From Solenopsis invicta (lineage: Eukaryota; Arthropoda; Insecta; Hymenoptera; Formicidae), in NCBI RefSeq assembly GCF_016802725.1, contig NC_052671.1, positions 24,062,728 through 24,126,727 of the forward strand: a DNA stretch of 64,000 nucleotides, in the 5' to 3' direction. The notes beneath the pieces were generated by a model that was not told the DNA's origin, made no database searches, and saw nothing but the letters and a program-made list of their open reading frames with translations. The translations under genes and the position numbers were made by a program. How positions within the stretch are numbered: position 1 is the stretch's first letter; every line of letters starts with the position of its first letter. Shown here in pieces: positions 1-13,000 of the stretch.

Positions 1-2003
1 TTACATTGAAAGAATAAAATTAAGATGTGACTCATCAATAGGTAAGTGAGCTGATGACGTGTAAAGCTTTGGATAACGCTTGTCATGTAAAAAATTCAAT
101 TTCAAAATTATATTCGTTCACGTTATCGCAAGTTATTCACTCTGCAGAGAGACGTGTATCTTGTCTCAACACAACGGGAATACTGACTTTCGTGCTTCGC
201 GTTTCAACGGAAAATATTAACCCGAACATCATAATTTAGTAAGGTCGAACTGATCAATTATCGATATAAACATAAACAAGAACAAAAAAATAAGAGAATA
301 CATAAAAATAATATAAAACAAGGAAACCAGTAAAATAACAAGTCGGTTAATAAAACGCTTTTTTTATACAATCAATTGTTAGAGACAACATTAATAATCT
401 CGCAATATAAACCAAAAAAGGAAAAATTAAAAAAAAAGCCCAGAGACAAATAAATTAACAATACGAAGTAATTAAATTACATAAATAATCTCAGTTTCTT
501 TAAAAGTGACAAGTATGCATTGTGCAGAAATTCCGTGTCTGTCTACAAATTGAAACCATTTTTTTGCAATTGAATATTGAGCATTTCCGAAATTAATCGT
601 CTGCTTAAGAAACATTCTCTGTCCAAAATTTTAATATTTTCCTGGTCAAAATTATGATTACAATTTAGTTTGTGTTCGGTAATAACAGAAAGATTAGTCG
701 TGTTCCAATTAATGTGGTCTATGGATATTATGAATAAACAGAATTGTATCTGTAGTCTTTATTGCGCAATTATATCCGCGGTGACTCTCATTCGCCTTAT
801 TTTTATTTACTGTTTTAAATATCGAAAGTCCTTATGTTTTTTTTGTTTTTAGTCTATTATGTTGCTCTTTAATATGTAGCATCTCAGAAATTAATATCGA
901 TATGCCAAGTCGATGCTCTTATGCTACCTGCTGTAAAGAAGCGAGTATACGTGACTGAGCGTTCTTCTATACTTTCTATAGGAAAATGTGGGCGAAACGG
1001 ACGAATTTTCGTCCTTGCTGGGTATATTCTTAAATAGGTACTCAATAAATCAAGTACTCATAAATTACTTAAGACAAAAGTTTCAATTCTTGAATCAGTG
1101 TTTTGGAATCTAACTACCTACAGCTACAGTGATACGCGGAAAAAACTTTTAACAATTTCAGACTAATCTCGTACTTGAGAACAAATGCATTATTAGAAAA
1201 CAGCTGTGAAATGAGAAATGGCAATAAGCATTAATATTAACACATTTAAATTTCAAAGAACTTTGCTCATTTTATATACAAATTTGGACACATAGAGATA
1301 AATAGTACGTCAAATTACAGACCACAAAGAATATATTAAAACTACAAAATGTACCAACAATTACAACTGCAGATCAATGTTACAACCTCATTAACGTCAT
1401 ACGTATATTAATTTTGCTATTTATGCTTGCAAGATGCTTTTAATCAACTAATTTTTTATTATATAATTAAAAATACTTCTAGAACCTTTTTTATTCCTTT
1501 CTGTCCTATCCACAAGATTATACAGTTCCACATTATAGAAGAACGTTCTAGTGAAGGAAAAAACGCAGAGAATATTACTACACAAAAAAATGGTACCCCG
1601 TACTGTAGGTTGCTGTGTTCACACCATGTCATTCATTTGATATCAAAAATATTCCACAAATATCTTACTAAAAACATGGATCTAAGGATGTTAATAATAT
1701 ATTTGTCAGATGTTAATAATATATCTTTTAAGGATATTAATAATATATTTGTCTCGACAGTTCTGATGAGCAACCGAACAAGTAGGACATTTTTTAAAAT
1801 GCCAGAACCGTTTTCTGGTTTAAGAATCTAAAACTATTTAATTTTTAATACTTCTATTATTATCTATAAATTCGATTATTATCTGGAATACCATTGATAA
1901 ATATATGTGAGGAGCCTAAAATGAATGAAGGTTCTTTAAAACTATAAATCTTGGACAGTGCTGCTCTATATTACTTTTGTTCAATAATATATTAATTTTA
2001 AAC
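1..2003. other. Intronic sequence of hyd, nothing recognised
   Basis: This AT-rich stretch lies downstream of hyd coding exon 3 on the minus strand and should be intron 3. I searched it for the continuation of the UBA domain and found none. A 134-codon open frame at 1427-1831 (+) has biased, low-complexity content and no family signature. Short direct repeats of GATGTTAATAATATAT occur around 1686-1750. Confidence 0.6.
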
Positions 2004-5000
2004 CTGTAACTCTCTGATGATAAGATTACGACTTTTCCCTTGTAACACAACTTGCGCCTGAGATATCAGATCTTCTGGAACAAACGGCGCCGGCACAGAA
2101 GCGATGGGACGAGAACTGCTACCACTTCCTCCACCCATAATAACTCCAGGTGGTCCTATTCGACCGCCACTGCCGCTTCCTCCGCCGCTGCTACCACCAC
2201 GTATCGCGGAACTGTTACGCATGATCCGCGCACGCGAGCGTGACATCCCCGTCCTACTGCCGCTACTGCTACTTCCATTGCCATTCGGTGCGGAATTAGA
2301 GTTTCCAACATGATTTTTACTTGTACTACAATGAGATAAACATTTTCTTATTAAACTGACTTCTTATATACGTATCCAGATAGCAACATGTCTGTATGTT
2401 GCTCGCATTCATATCATGTGTTACTATCAGAATGGCAATAACTAAATCCGCAATTAATGTTTTCACAATGTGACAATTTTTGGATAGTAACTTGTTAACA
2501 ATGTGCTTTGAAATCGTCATCATTAAAATTAGAGATGCACCGAATAATGATTTTACTGGATAATCCAGCCGGATACTATTTAACCGAATAAACTAGATAT
2601 TCGGCAGAAAATGTTTCAATATTTAAAAAATGAAGTTAAATTATCAATCAAAAAAAGAAAATAAAATATCATCATTTACTTTAATAGAAACAATATTTTA
2701 TTATTTTTATTGTCAACTTTTTTGATAACTATTCTTAAATAGTTGTTAAAAATAAAAATTAAGTATTTAAAATTATCATTATAAAATTTAGCATTTCTGC
2801 ATTGTTTAGATACAATTTATTTTGATTATCTATATAAACTTTTCGTGCGGAAATAGTCTTTCTGAGTTTACTGAAAAGGGTAGAGCACTTATATATTTCA
2901 AAACAAGTTTTTTTTAAAATTTGGAAATTCAGAGGGATATTTTTTCTATCACAATATGGGATTCTTTGTCCTTTTTGTTAGAAGCAATACCAAATATTTC
3001 TCAAATTCAGTTTGATATTTCACTTTTCAGTATTGAAGTAAGGTATTAAAGTAATACTAGATTATCTGGCTGGATAAAAGAAAATACCTAGTTATCCGAT
3101 GCGTCTAATTAAAATTCGTGCTGTTACCATTTTGTTGCTATAATAATTTATAAGATCACTCAATACGGATATATATTGCCGACAAAGCGAGGTAACTTAT
3201 AGAAAAATATCTTGATGTTAAACTACTGGCAGTACATACATACAGAGAAAGATATCGATTCTATTATTAAAAAAAAAAAAAAACGTTATTCAATTTACTT
3301 CTTTCTTCTCGCAAATAACAATTATTTTTAACAATATTTTCTTGATAATTATCTTAAAATATACTAATCACAAATTTTAGAATAAATATTAAAAAAAAGA
3401 ATTTATACTCTTTTGAAGAATATATAAAATTGTATCAAAGAGAGAGAGAGAGAGAGAAAAGAGAGTCAGTCAGTCAGAACAAGCAAATCAAATTTTTAAT
3501 TAATATTTTTGATTAAAGTAATAAATCATTAAGATTCAGAATATTTTTTAAATAGATTTAATGCTTATGACGAACTTATTCTAGATTTGCAGATATACTC
3601 ATGAAAGATTTAAAATAAATAATATTTATTTAATTCAAATATATGTAAACAAAAGTTTTTCTATATGTAAACAAAAGTTTATTTTAAGTAAATATTAATG
3701 TTTCAAGTAAATAAAGGTATTTTAAAATTATTGTTAAGAAAATATTCTTTAAAAAATAATCTTTACTTAAAAAAAAAAATTAAAAATTGAGAAAAAATTA
3801 TTTTTTCAGAGAAGAGTGATATTTTTCTATATATATATACATTATTGCCTTCGTCTTACTTCAATATCGGTATAATCGAAATCGGAAACAAATACAAGGC
3901 AGATTATCAACACCATAAGCAATCATAAATTTGTGGGATTTGCTCTTAGATATTTTAAGAGCTTTATTATCTGGGAAATTGTCCTCTCATATGTATTTAC
4001 TCTATTTATCTTTACTTACTTTCTATTAGGTTCATTTTTACTCAAGTCCAATCTATCCGGTAGTACTGTAAATGCAACTCTAGCTATTCTACTATCATCC
4101 GTAAGAAGAGCAATGTGAGTTGGTCCAACCACGATGCGCTTTATCGGTGTTTTCAAGGAATTAAAAGCCGATGGTGTAACAAATCCATATCTATTTATTT
4201 TGTCCGCTATCTCTCTCAACCTAGAATATAAAAAGAAATATATGAAATATAATGTAAAACTAGTTAATTATATAACAAAGTAGACAAAATAGATAGGGAA
4301 TAAGAACAAAAACATACAATATGTAATACATAACAATTGTGATAAGAAAAAAATGTAATATAACTTAGAGGTATGTTAAAGGCTATGTTAAACAAGTAAA
4401 TAAAATAAGATACTATGATGTGGTTGGAAACAGTATTAGAGACCCGGCGTACAATAGAGGAATATTAGATATTAAGAATAAGAATTAAAATTTTAGAATG
4501 AACTTATTAACGAATATTGAATATTATACCGCATAATAGATATTTAATAAGATATAATGCATAAATATATTATACGAAACTTATTATTTATTATTATTTA
4601 TCTGTAGTACTTAGAAAACTGATCCTAAATTTCTGAAAACTAATTCTCTAATTTCTATTATTAATATCTAATATTCCTCCATTGTGCATAAGGCTTTACA
4701 ATCTTGGATAAATATTATTTAGTCATTAAGATATAGATGGATGTAAGTAATTTTGTAAATCAAGTCTCTTCTTGATTTTGCAAGCTAAAGTAATAAATTC
4801 TATTCTATTCTCTATGTAACAAAGAACGTAATTATCTTTTTGAAATTGGACAAGCTAATATGTATACAAGATAATCATGACGTATATTAACTCTCTGTAC
4901 ACATGATTAAGGGATCGATTCTGTAATTTTAACGATGTCGTTATGATATCATTACGCTGCTACTACATAATACAAAAAAACCTGCGCAACAATTCCATAA

Positions 5001-8000
5001 TATCGTTATAGTTACAAAATCAACTCCTAAGTCAGGACATATCTGAGTTGATCTTACAAGTGCACACTTTTTTCCAAGAAACTTTTCCAGTGCACACATG
5101 GTTCTGTTACGACATCTGACGCTATTTTTGTTATCTTACAATATTATACGAAATCTGGAAAAATTTATGAAACTATTGTCAACATTGTAGCTAAAGATTT
5201 CATTGTTATATTGATAAGGATCATTTATGAATATCTTATTTTTAATAAACTTTGAAACAAGTAATAAACTTCATGTTATTTTATTTTTTGACAATAATAA
5301 TAGGAAAATGATGATTTGTCGAAATCTTTTAAGAAGTTATTTTGATCGAAAGCGCCAGTTTTCATAAATAATTAGCAAAATTGTTATTTATGAAAAAAAG
5401 TTATACACTGGTCTGTCACATTCGTACAAAATTTTTTACGCGTGATATTCAGCGATATAAATGATTATATAATTAGCTGAAATATAAAATATTAAAGGTT
5501 ACATATAGTTTCTTCGCGCAAAAATTTTAAATGTGTATACAAATCCTCTATACATTCAACTCTATGCATAGAGTCATAATTACATGATATCTTAAAAATG
5601 AACCAATATCTGGACAATCTAAAATGCACATTTGTAATGTCCTAAATGCTTATTCTTAATATATTGTTTATAAGATTGAGTAGTAATTAAACAATTTTTT
5701 TTTTAAATTAAATAATAAAGTTAAAAAATTAATAACTTTTAATTTAACTTACAAGTTGTTAGTTTAACTTAATTTTAAATAATTTAACTGGTTTTAAAAC
5801 ACATAAACTTTAATTTATTAATTTTTCCTAAGCTAAAACTTCATCTATGTAAAAGTAAATACATTCCTACATAAAAATAATATTGCTTTGTTCTTTCATA
5901 TAAACTTAATTTACAAATAAAATATTAAATTTGTTTAATGATCTATTATAATTTTAAGTAATCTAATTTTTAAAATGTATGAAATTCTAATTTAATATGA
6001 ATGTTTTTCAAAGTTAATTTTTAATTTAACTTAATTTAATTTTAATGTAACTTTTAACTAGTTAGTTTTTTGTAACTTTTAATTAAATTAATTTTATAAG
6101 CAATTAACTCTAATTCAAAACTTAATTTAATTAAAGAAATATATTAACTTACTCAACCTAATTGTTTATAAAATAAATATAAGGAATTACATTGACAAAT
6201 ACAGTTTCTTAAGGAAACTTTACATTGTCAAAATAATTAATATAATTGAATGTAAGCTGTTATTTTTTTCACATTATGTGAAAAATCTAAATAAAAAAAA
6301 AATCTAAAATGATAAAAAAAGAAATCTTGGTTAATAACTGACAAAATATAAAGTTCTCGGCACAACTAATAGTGATAATTTTAAATATATAACACTCGTT
6401 TTAATTACACATGTAGAATTACAATTGATAAAGGCTAAGTATAGCTGAAACATATCGTTGACTGTAAGTCATCCTTTTAATGTAGTAATATTTTGAATAT
6501 ATCTTATATGCTCAGTTAATTGACCTTACTGTCAAATTCTTATTTGTTGTCAAAATATATGCTCCAACCTAACTGTGTAACAAATTTGATTTTTTAATAT
6601 TACTTTTTATAACATAAAAAATAACCTTTTATAATATTTAAAATACCTTATAAATATCTTTAAGTATTTAAAGATTACAAATAAATCTTATAAAAAAAAT
6701 ACATTTAAAATTAATAAATTCTGGGATAAATTTCGAGTTCTGGAGCTTCGTGTCTCTTTTACCAACTATTTTCTTTAGAAACAGTAAATAAACAGACCTG
6801 TTTATTTTATAATTGAGTAATCGCTACTTTGTTGCGAACGCAGCAGATCCATGGAGGATTAATTTTCATCATTTTTAAAAGTATTAAAGTTTTACAATGA
6901 AAAATTCTTCCATGTATACTTTACACCTCTAGAAAGCATTTGTGTACATAGATTATCAAAACAAAAACCTGCATATAAATATTACAACTAATTAAAGTGT
7001 GCTTAAATTTTCAAAGAAAAGAAATATGTTGACCGAGATTTTTCAGGTGTGTTAAAAGTGAATTTTTCTTAAACATTCTCGTTACTGCAAGATTTTCTAT
7101 GTAATAGTAACAAAGCAAATATCACAAGTTTCAATGACATCGTTTATTTTAATGACACCATTTATTCGTTCATTGTATGTGATTGTATATATTAAATATT
7201 GTTATTATAAGTTCTTTATAGTTTTTTAAGATGCTTATAGTATTGTTATTAAATTTGTCGATCAAATTTGAAATACTGTTTCTAGTTTCAGTTTACAATT
7301 GCATTTTAAGTCCAACCATATTGACATATAATTTATAGAACTGAAAAATATATTTAACCCTTAACTACACTGGCTAAAAGTGCCAAAACAAAAGCCCATC
7401 TTTTTTGAATTTTTTGTGGAAAAATGGAAAGAGATAGAGCAGTCGGATATGTTTCAATATAAAAATAGTATTCTCTTTCTTCATTATTTAAATTTTTATA
7501 GAGAATTTAAATAATTATAATTTTAAACTATAATTCCATCACGCGAAATTGTATGGGATACATACATTTGTATCCCACCAGAGTGATTAAGGTTAGATTC
7601 CGAAACGTCCTTTCCAAGGAAAACTTTGCTCGAAATACATAGTACACGTAACATATACTGTATTATATCGAATAAAATTTTGCTCGGAGAGGATGTTTTA
7701 GAATGTAGCTTAAGAGTTAATATCAAAATAACCAGCTGTAAGATACTCTAAAGCATAAAAGTTGTTAAGTATTGATAGGCAAATGGAAAATATTCGGAAA
7801 GGTATGGAACATTTAGAGTAGTAGTGAGAGTGCTAGCTGTTGGAACAAAGGATAGAGAGTTCAAATTCCAATCAGTTCCTTTAATTTTTCTGTTGCTTAC
7901 AAATATCTTACAGCTTACACAACTCGTACCTGCAAGAACACTAAAGCAATATAACATAGGCTAATGAGCAAATTTAAGATAATGATACATCATTTATTTG

Positions 8001-8579
8001 TATATTAATGTTAAAACAAGATGTTCAATATGATTTGACCTTCTTTAGCTTTATTACTAAATATATTTAATAATTACAATGAAAATATTAAGCATCAAAA
8101 TCTGATTCAGCAATAGCATTTCTTGCTTCTTAAATATTAAGATCACAGTTACATCTTTCAGTAATTAATCTCGTATTTCGAGTGAATGCATGATTCGAAA
8201 CTTAATTGATGCGCATATGCGTATGCATTAGAACAAGATCAATTGCTGGATGTCACATTTTTATAGGTTGCGATTAAAATATGGCGAGGATACTGATGAA
8301 GGGGACTGCACGGGTTAGTCGAACAAATACATGCTAAACAGGAGAAACGGAAATAGTACGCGTACGTGCGACATGCTGCAACATGTCGTAACGTGTCGTG
8401 AAATAAATGGAACACTCTGGAAACGGGGAAAGAATGGAATTCTTCTTCTCTCGAGTACGATGTACAAACTAGGGTAAGCAGCTAATGGGGACCCGTTGAG
8501 TAAGTAAAATTGCTCACCTATCATTGAGTTGGTCGTCGGTGCCTGGTAAAGGATGTACGACGAGATGAATCGAAGTCAT
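2004..8579 (-). CDS. hyd: UBR5/hyd HECT E3 ubiquitin ligase, N-terminal three coding exons (partial)
   Basis: Coding exons on the minus strand are 8518-8579, 4020-4220 and 2004-2325, 195 codons in all. Exon 1 begins MTSIHLVVHPLPGTDDQLND, which matches the conserved start of UBR5. Exon 2 carries LREIADKINRYGF and VVGPTHIALLTDDSRIARVA, from the N-terminal region that folds as a beta-propeller in UBR5. Exon 3 is Ser/Gly-rich and ends in the beginning of the UBA domain (VPEDLISQAQVVLQGKSRN, then IIRELQ). Junction phases agree: AG|G, AA|T, and phase 0 at the end. The donor after exon 3 is weak (CAG|GTTTAA), and no continuation of the UBA domain was found in bases 1-2003, so the next exon should lie off the left edge. 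UBR5 family proteins are very large nuclear/cytoplasmic ligases with UBA, UBR zinc finger, MLLE and C-terminal HECT domains; none of the latter three lies in the window. Intron 1 is 4.3 kb and intron 2 is 1.7 kb with a hAT-like insertion. Confidence 0.93.
2530..3107. mobile_element. hAT-like non-autonomous element with exact 8-bp target duplication
   Basis: The ends are imperfect inverted repeats: TAGAGATGCACCGAATAA on the left and, reversed, TAGACGCATCGGATAACTAG on the right, each followed inward by a TGGATAATCCAGCCGGATA-type segment. The 8-bp ATTAAAAT occurs immediately outside both ends (2522-2529 and 3108-3115), the size typical of hAT transposases. The 578-bp interior is AT-rich with no open frame. 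It lies in hyd intron 2. Confidence 0.85.
3437..3473. repeat. GA-rich microsatellite followed by short CAGT repeat
   Basis: A run of AG dinucleotides with one interruption is followed by CAGTCAGTCAG, within hyd intron 2. Confidence 0.8.
4221..8517. other. hyd intron 1, mostly unassigned AT-rich repeats
   Basis: This 4.3-kb intron holds no coding signal. Between about 5670 and 6165 it contains a degraded copy of the AT-rich family also present at 33706-35569 and 45605-47128, recognised by repeated TAACTTTTAATTTAACTTA-like words and terminal GAGTAGTAATTAAAC / AACTTACTCAACC ends. A short inverted-repeat element lies at 7590-7713. The rest is low-complexity sequence in which I see nothing specific. 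Confidence 0.5.
7590..7713. mobile_element. Short inverted-repeat element (MITE), copy 1
   Basis: The left end reads TTAGATTCCGAAACGTCC and the right end is its approximate reverse complement (GGATGTTTTAGAATGTAGC). A second copy with the same ends and interior (GTACACGTAACATATACTGT-like core) is at 59609-59724, so this is a dispersed family. Confidence 0.75.
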
Positions 8580-8601
8580 AATGACTTCAACTCACGCGCG
8601 T

Positions 8602-8611
8602 CTGACGTCAG
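8602..8611. promoter_or_regulatory. CRE-like palindrome upstream of hyd
   Basis: CTGACGTCAG lies 23 bp upstream of the hyd start codon inside a locally GC-richer stretch (about 8300-9050) that probably contains the hyd promoter or 5' leader. TGACGTCA is the consensus CREB/ATF site. Function is inferred from sequence only, and the site may be transcribed leader. Confidence 0.3.
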
Positions 8612-9049
8612 GATTATTCTCTCACTGTACACAAAATTTCACTGAACGATCAGAACGACGGGACGACGGTTCAGCCATGTTTTCGACGAAACGTCCAGTT
8701 ATATACACATGCACCAGGGTGCAAACATGGCGTTCCCAGCGTTCGTAAATATACGTCATGTGTTCCCGCCATGAAAATCTATTATCTAGAGACACTTTTG
8801 AGCTTGCCCGCGTGGCAGAAATGGAGTGAAGAGTTGGCGCGGTAACCAATCAAAGTTGAATAGAGTTTATCATTTTTCGCGCGACAAAAGATATGATTGG
8901 CCAACTTCCGTCGCGCGGTAAGTGGTTCCGCATCCTGTGTGATGGGCACACGAAACATTTCTGTGCTCCGAGCCGCTCCGGCCGATATTTCTGAACGCAG
9001 CCTTGAACGCACTCACTAATAGCGTTTTCGACTGCAGTGGGTTTGGTCC

Positions 9050-9812
9050 AATGCAGCCCTTTAGAGGGCCTCGCACATGAAATGCATAACATAAGCACAA
9101 CATAAGACCGATGGATCAATGAGCATTTAGCATAAAGTCGCCATATTGATTGACATAAGATTCCCATTGGTCCAGAGACCTTAAAGGGCCTCGCACATGA
9201 AATGCATAACATAACATATGCACAACATAAGACCGATGGGCCAATGAGCATCTAACATAAAGTCGCCATATTGATTTACGTAGCATTTTCATTGGTCCGT
9301 CACTCTTATGTTGTGCTTATGTTACGTTATGCATTTCATGTGCGAGGCTCTTAAGCCTATCGCACATAAAATGCATAACATAACGTAAGCACATCATAAG
9401 AGCAATGAACCAATGAGCATTCAGCATAAGTCGCCATATTGATTTACATAAGATTCCCATTGGTCCAGAGGCCTTAAGCCTATCGCACATGAAATGCATA
9501 ACATAACATAAGCACAACATAAGAGCAATGAATCAATGAGCATTCAGCATAAGTCGCCATATTGATTTACATAAGATTCCCATTGGTCCAAAGGCCTTAA
9601 GGACTTCGCACATGAAATGCATAACATAACATAAGCACAACATAAGACCGATAGACCAATGAGTATCTAGCATAAAGTCGCCATATTGATTTACGTAAGA
9701 TTCTCATTGGTCCAGAGGCCTTATGCTATGTTTATGCTCTGTTATGCATTTCATGTGCGAGGCCCTTTATGCTACGCTTATGCTTTGTTATGCATTTCAT
9801 GTGCGAGGCCAT
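9050..9812. repeat. Array of ~120-bp repeat units, direct and inverted, in the hyd/TRMT112 gap
   Basis: Units share GCACATGAAATGCATAAC, then ATAAGCACAACATAAGA, CCAATGAGCAT, AAGTCGCCATATTGATT and ATTCCCATTGGTCCA. Full direct units begin near 9061, 9181, 9357, 9476 and 9600. Partial units in the opposite orientation, carrying GTTATGCATTTCATGTGCGA, occur at about 9300-9352, 9718-9765 and 9766-9810. The inverted end fragments suggest amplification of a terminal-inverted-repeat element. The array fills more than half of the 1.4-kb gap between two divergent genes. Confidence 0.85.
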
Positions 9813-10001
9813 TCACTCCCTTGGTCGATACTAACGATAATCGATCCCTAACCTCATGCCTTCTTCAGACTTGGTTTCGATTTTCGATTTATCGTAATAT
9901 ATATTTATATTATACCGATTATACCTATGATAGTAGCAGTGCACGTTTTGTTTCTCTCTTATATTAGAATAAATAATTCGTCAATTTATTGTTATAGAAA
10001 T

Positions 10002-13000
10002 ATGAAGCTTCTGACACATAATATGTTAACGTCTAGAGCTATGAAAGGCGTGACAGATGGCTATCCTCTAAAAATTGTTGTAAGCTAATATTTCCTTTAT
10101 ATTACATGATACAAATTGTAATTTATACATCTAGAACATAACATTTCTTTAGAAAGGTTAAAATATCCATTAACAATAAATAATAACAATTTATTATCTA
10201 GTATCATAAATAAAAAAGTTGATACAGTTTCCAAAGGAGAAACAGACTTCTTACATTTAACTCTTGTTGCTAAATCACATAGGGTTTGTTTTTTATTGCT
10301 GCACTGAGAATTGCAATAGATTACACTAAAATTTTCCTTCTCACTTTCATCAAATTTTAATCGAATCTATATCTACTTTAAGTAGAGAAAATACATTAGG
10401 TCAACTTTAAAAAACAGGTCTATAGAAAACTCAAAAGAAGCTATAACTAATTGTCTATATTATATAAATAAGAATTTTCAAATTTGCTCATTTTCAAAAA
10501 TCTGAATATTTTTTGATATCTCGATATCAACTAAAGTTTAAAATATTTGATTATTTTAATTTCTTTTAATATTTATTATTTATTGTAATAATAGATAGTT
10601 TTTAGGTTTCTGTTAATTAATTCATGATATTCTATTAGCTTTAAATATCTTTTTGTTCATTTTTTAACAAAAAATTTATATTAAAAATAATTATGGCTCT
10701 TATGAATAAATCAAGAAGTATATGTTTAAACGCTTTTAGAACCTCTCTTGGTATTTAAGTGTTAACTTACAATAAGTATTAGAAAATTAATTCGCAATGG
10801 CACAAATATTTTGATCCTTGTGTCGGATCCTTTTCAGTGCGAGGAGCGATGTTCTATTGCAGCTTGGAATAATGTGAATGTGGTCTGAAGTCACCTTGAT
10901 CAGCACGGTATTAAAGTTAAAAGGTGTCAAATAATAAAATTAATTTCTCCATTTGGACATCATTGTTATACTAAATTAAAATATCCCGATTTGCAAAAAA
11001 TTTAAAATTTAAAATATTCAAAACTAATCCATTATATCGGATGGACGAAATTAAAACACCTCACAACTGCGGTTCTTGGTGTCGAATAATTTTTTAAATT
11101 TTAAGTTTTCAACTTAAACTGCGCGCTGCATATTCGTCGGACTGGAAACACAATCATGAAGCCGGAATAGTAATATTAATGCTATTAGAAGTGTATAAAA
11201 TATAAAAATAACACTTCAGCCATGGTACAAACTTGGATCTCTCAAATTCCGTGCGAATGTCCTACCACTTCGCCTCGGTGGTTGAAGTGATAGGACGCCC
11301 CCACGGAATTCGGAAGATCCAGGTTCGAACAATAGCTGAGGTGTTATTTTCTCGCAATAAAATAATTTACAGTTTTTCTGGGGAGGGAGGATATTAAAAT
11401 GCTTTTTATAGCATTGATATTACTATTTTGGCTTTTTGATTGTTTCAAGTCCGACGAATATGCGGCGCGCAGTTTGAGTTGAAAAATTATTATTGAAGAA
11501 CCACTACGACTGATAGACCTTCTAGTCTCGCAAAAAAACTCAAATTTTAATATTTAAAATAATGTGAGTGTTTCAGAGGTAGACCAGACTATGTACGAGA
11601 CGACGGGTCTTGAAGAAATGTAAAGTGGTAATGTGGTGGAGAGAGAAAGTATGATGTTAAGTACATTTTCTTCTACAAAATGACTCGTCGTCTCGTACCA
11701 ATAAGAAGCTCTTTAACACCGTCAGAGAAAATCTAGGTCTGAATATTTGGGATCAAACAATTTTATGTTACTTTGCAAATTAAAAAAATTATAGTCTAAT
11801 ATCAAAATATATTAAATATATATAATATATAATTTTTTGACAGAAGCATATAGTTTTATGCTAATTTGAAATGTTTTATAAAAACTTAACATTTATTTCT
11901 AGTACTTTCAATTTTTCTTGCCTTAAAAATGAAATATATGTAATTTTATTCTGATCCTACAGTTTTTTCACTTAATAGTTATATATTTATTAAAAATATT
12001 CATGATAATTTGCAGGCCCGAGACATTAGAGTGTCCGAAGTAGATTTTAATCCAGAATATATTGCTAGAATTATTCCAAAACTGGACTGGGCTGTTCTGT
12101 GGAAAGCTGCAGAGAGTGTAAGATTTTCATATATCTTTACTGGAATATTATAAAAATGCTTGTAAACATTCTAACTCAACTCTCAATTATACTGGCCACA
12201 TTTGACCTATTCAATTATATCCGTGGCATAATTTTCTTGTTTTAAATTTTGATAAGAGTTTTAAGAATAAAATGAATTTTAAAAAGTTGCTATTTTTTTT
12301 TATCTGTAATAATTAAAAATTTTGAAGCTGAATTATTTATTACAAGTACTTATTATAAAGATACTTCTTATTAACTATAATTTTATAATGTATGTTATAA
12401 TATAGTTTATTATAATACTTTAAATACACATGTACACACACACACATAATACTTTATAATAGAACTTTATAATACTTTATAATTAAGATAAATTAATATA
12501 TTATATATTTTTTTAATTGTATTAAGTTAAAGTTAATGATTCATAAAATTAATTTCATTAAATATAAGTTAAGTTAAAAATTAAAATTGAAAATTTTTTA
12601 TTTATATTAACTCTTAACTATGCTTGCGAGAAACTTACTTCACCGCACACAATTATGCAAATATTTCTTTTTAAAATATAACTGAATTGTAATCTAAGAT
12701 TATTGTTAGAAAAAAATCCTAAAGTTAATGTCGAAAATTAGAAGAAACTCTTTATTTTTGTTACTTAAAGTCTTTTAACAAACTTTATTTTCTGTTATAA
12801 TTGTAATAATTATCTTTCAGCTTTCAGAATATTATACACCAAATAAAAAATACCAACTTTTAAAATTTAATTTATTTTTAAAACTTATCAAAATTTGAGG
12901 TAGAAAACTATCCCGCGCGGACTGTTTTACAAAAATTCTTGGCATTCATAAATCGTTTGCTTCTTCTGAATATTTCGAATATATTCAACTTCTCGATTTT

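Noticed and set aside
1427..1831. 134-codon open frame, the second longest in the window
   Set aside because: Composition follows the AT-rich background, there is no family similarity that I can see, no splice context, and it lies in a predicted hyd intron.
2052..2313. Plus-strand open frames rich in Pro/Leu or Thr/Ala over the hyd exon
   Set aside because: They are antisense shadows of the Gly/Ser-rich hyd exon 3, whose minus-strand frame is conserved.
11273..11341. Candidate functional tRNA gene
   Set aside because: The T-arm does not pair and there is no clean anticodon stem; it lies within a palindromic repeat, so it is treated as tRNA-derived.
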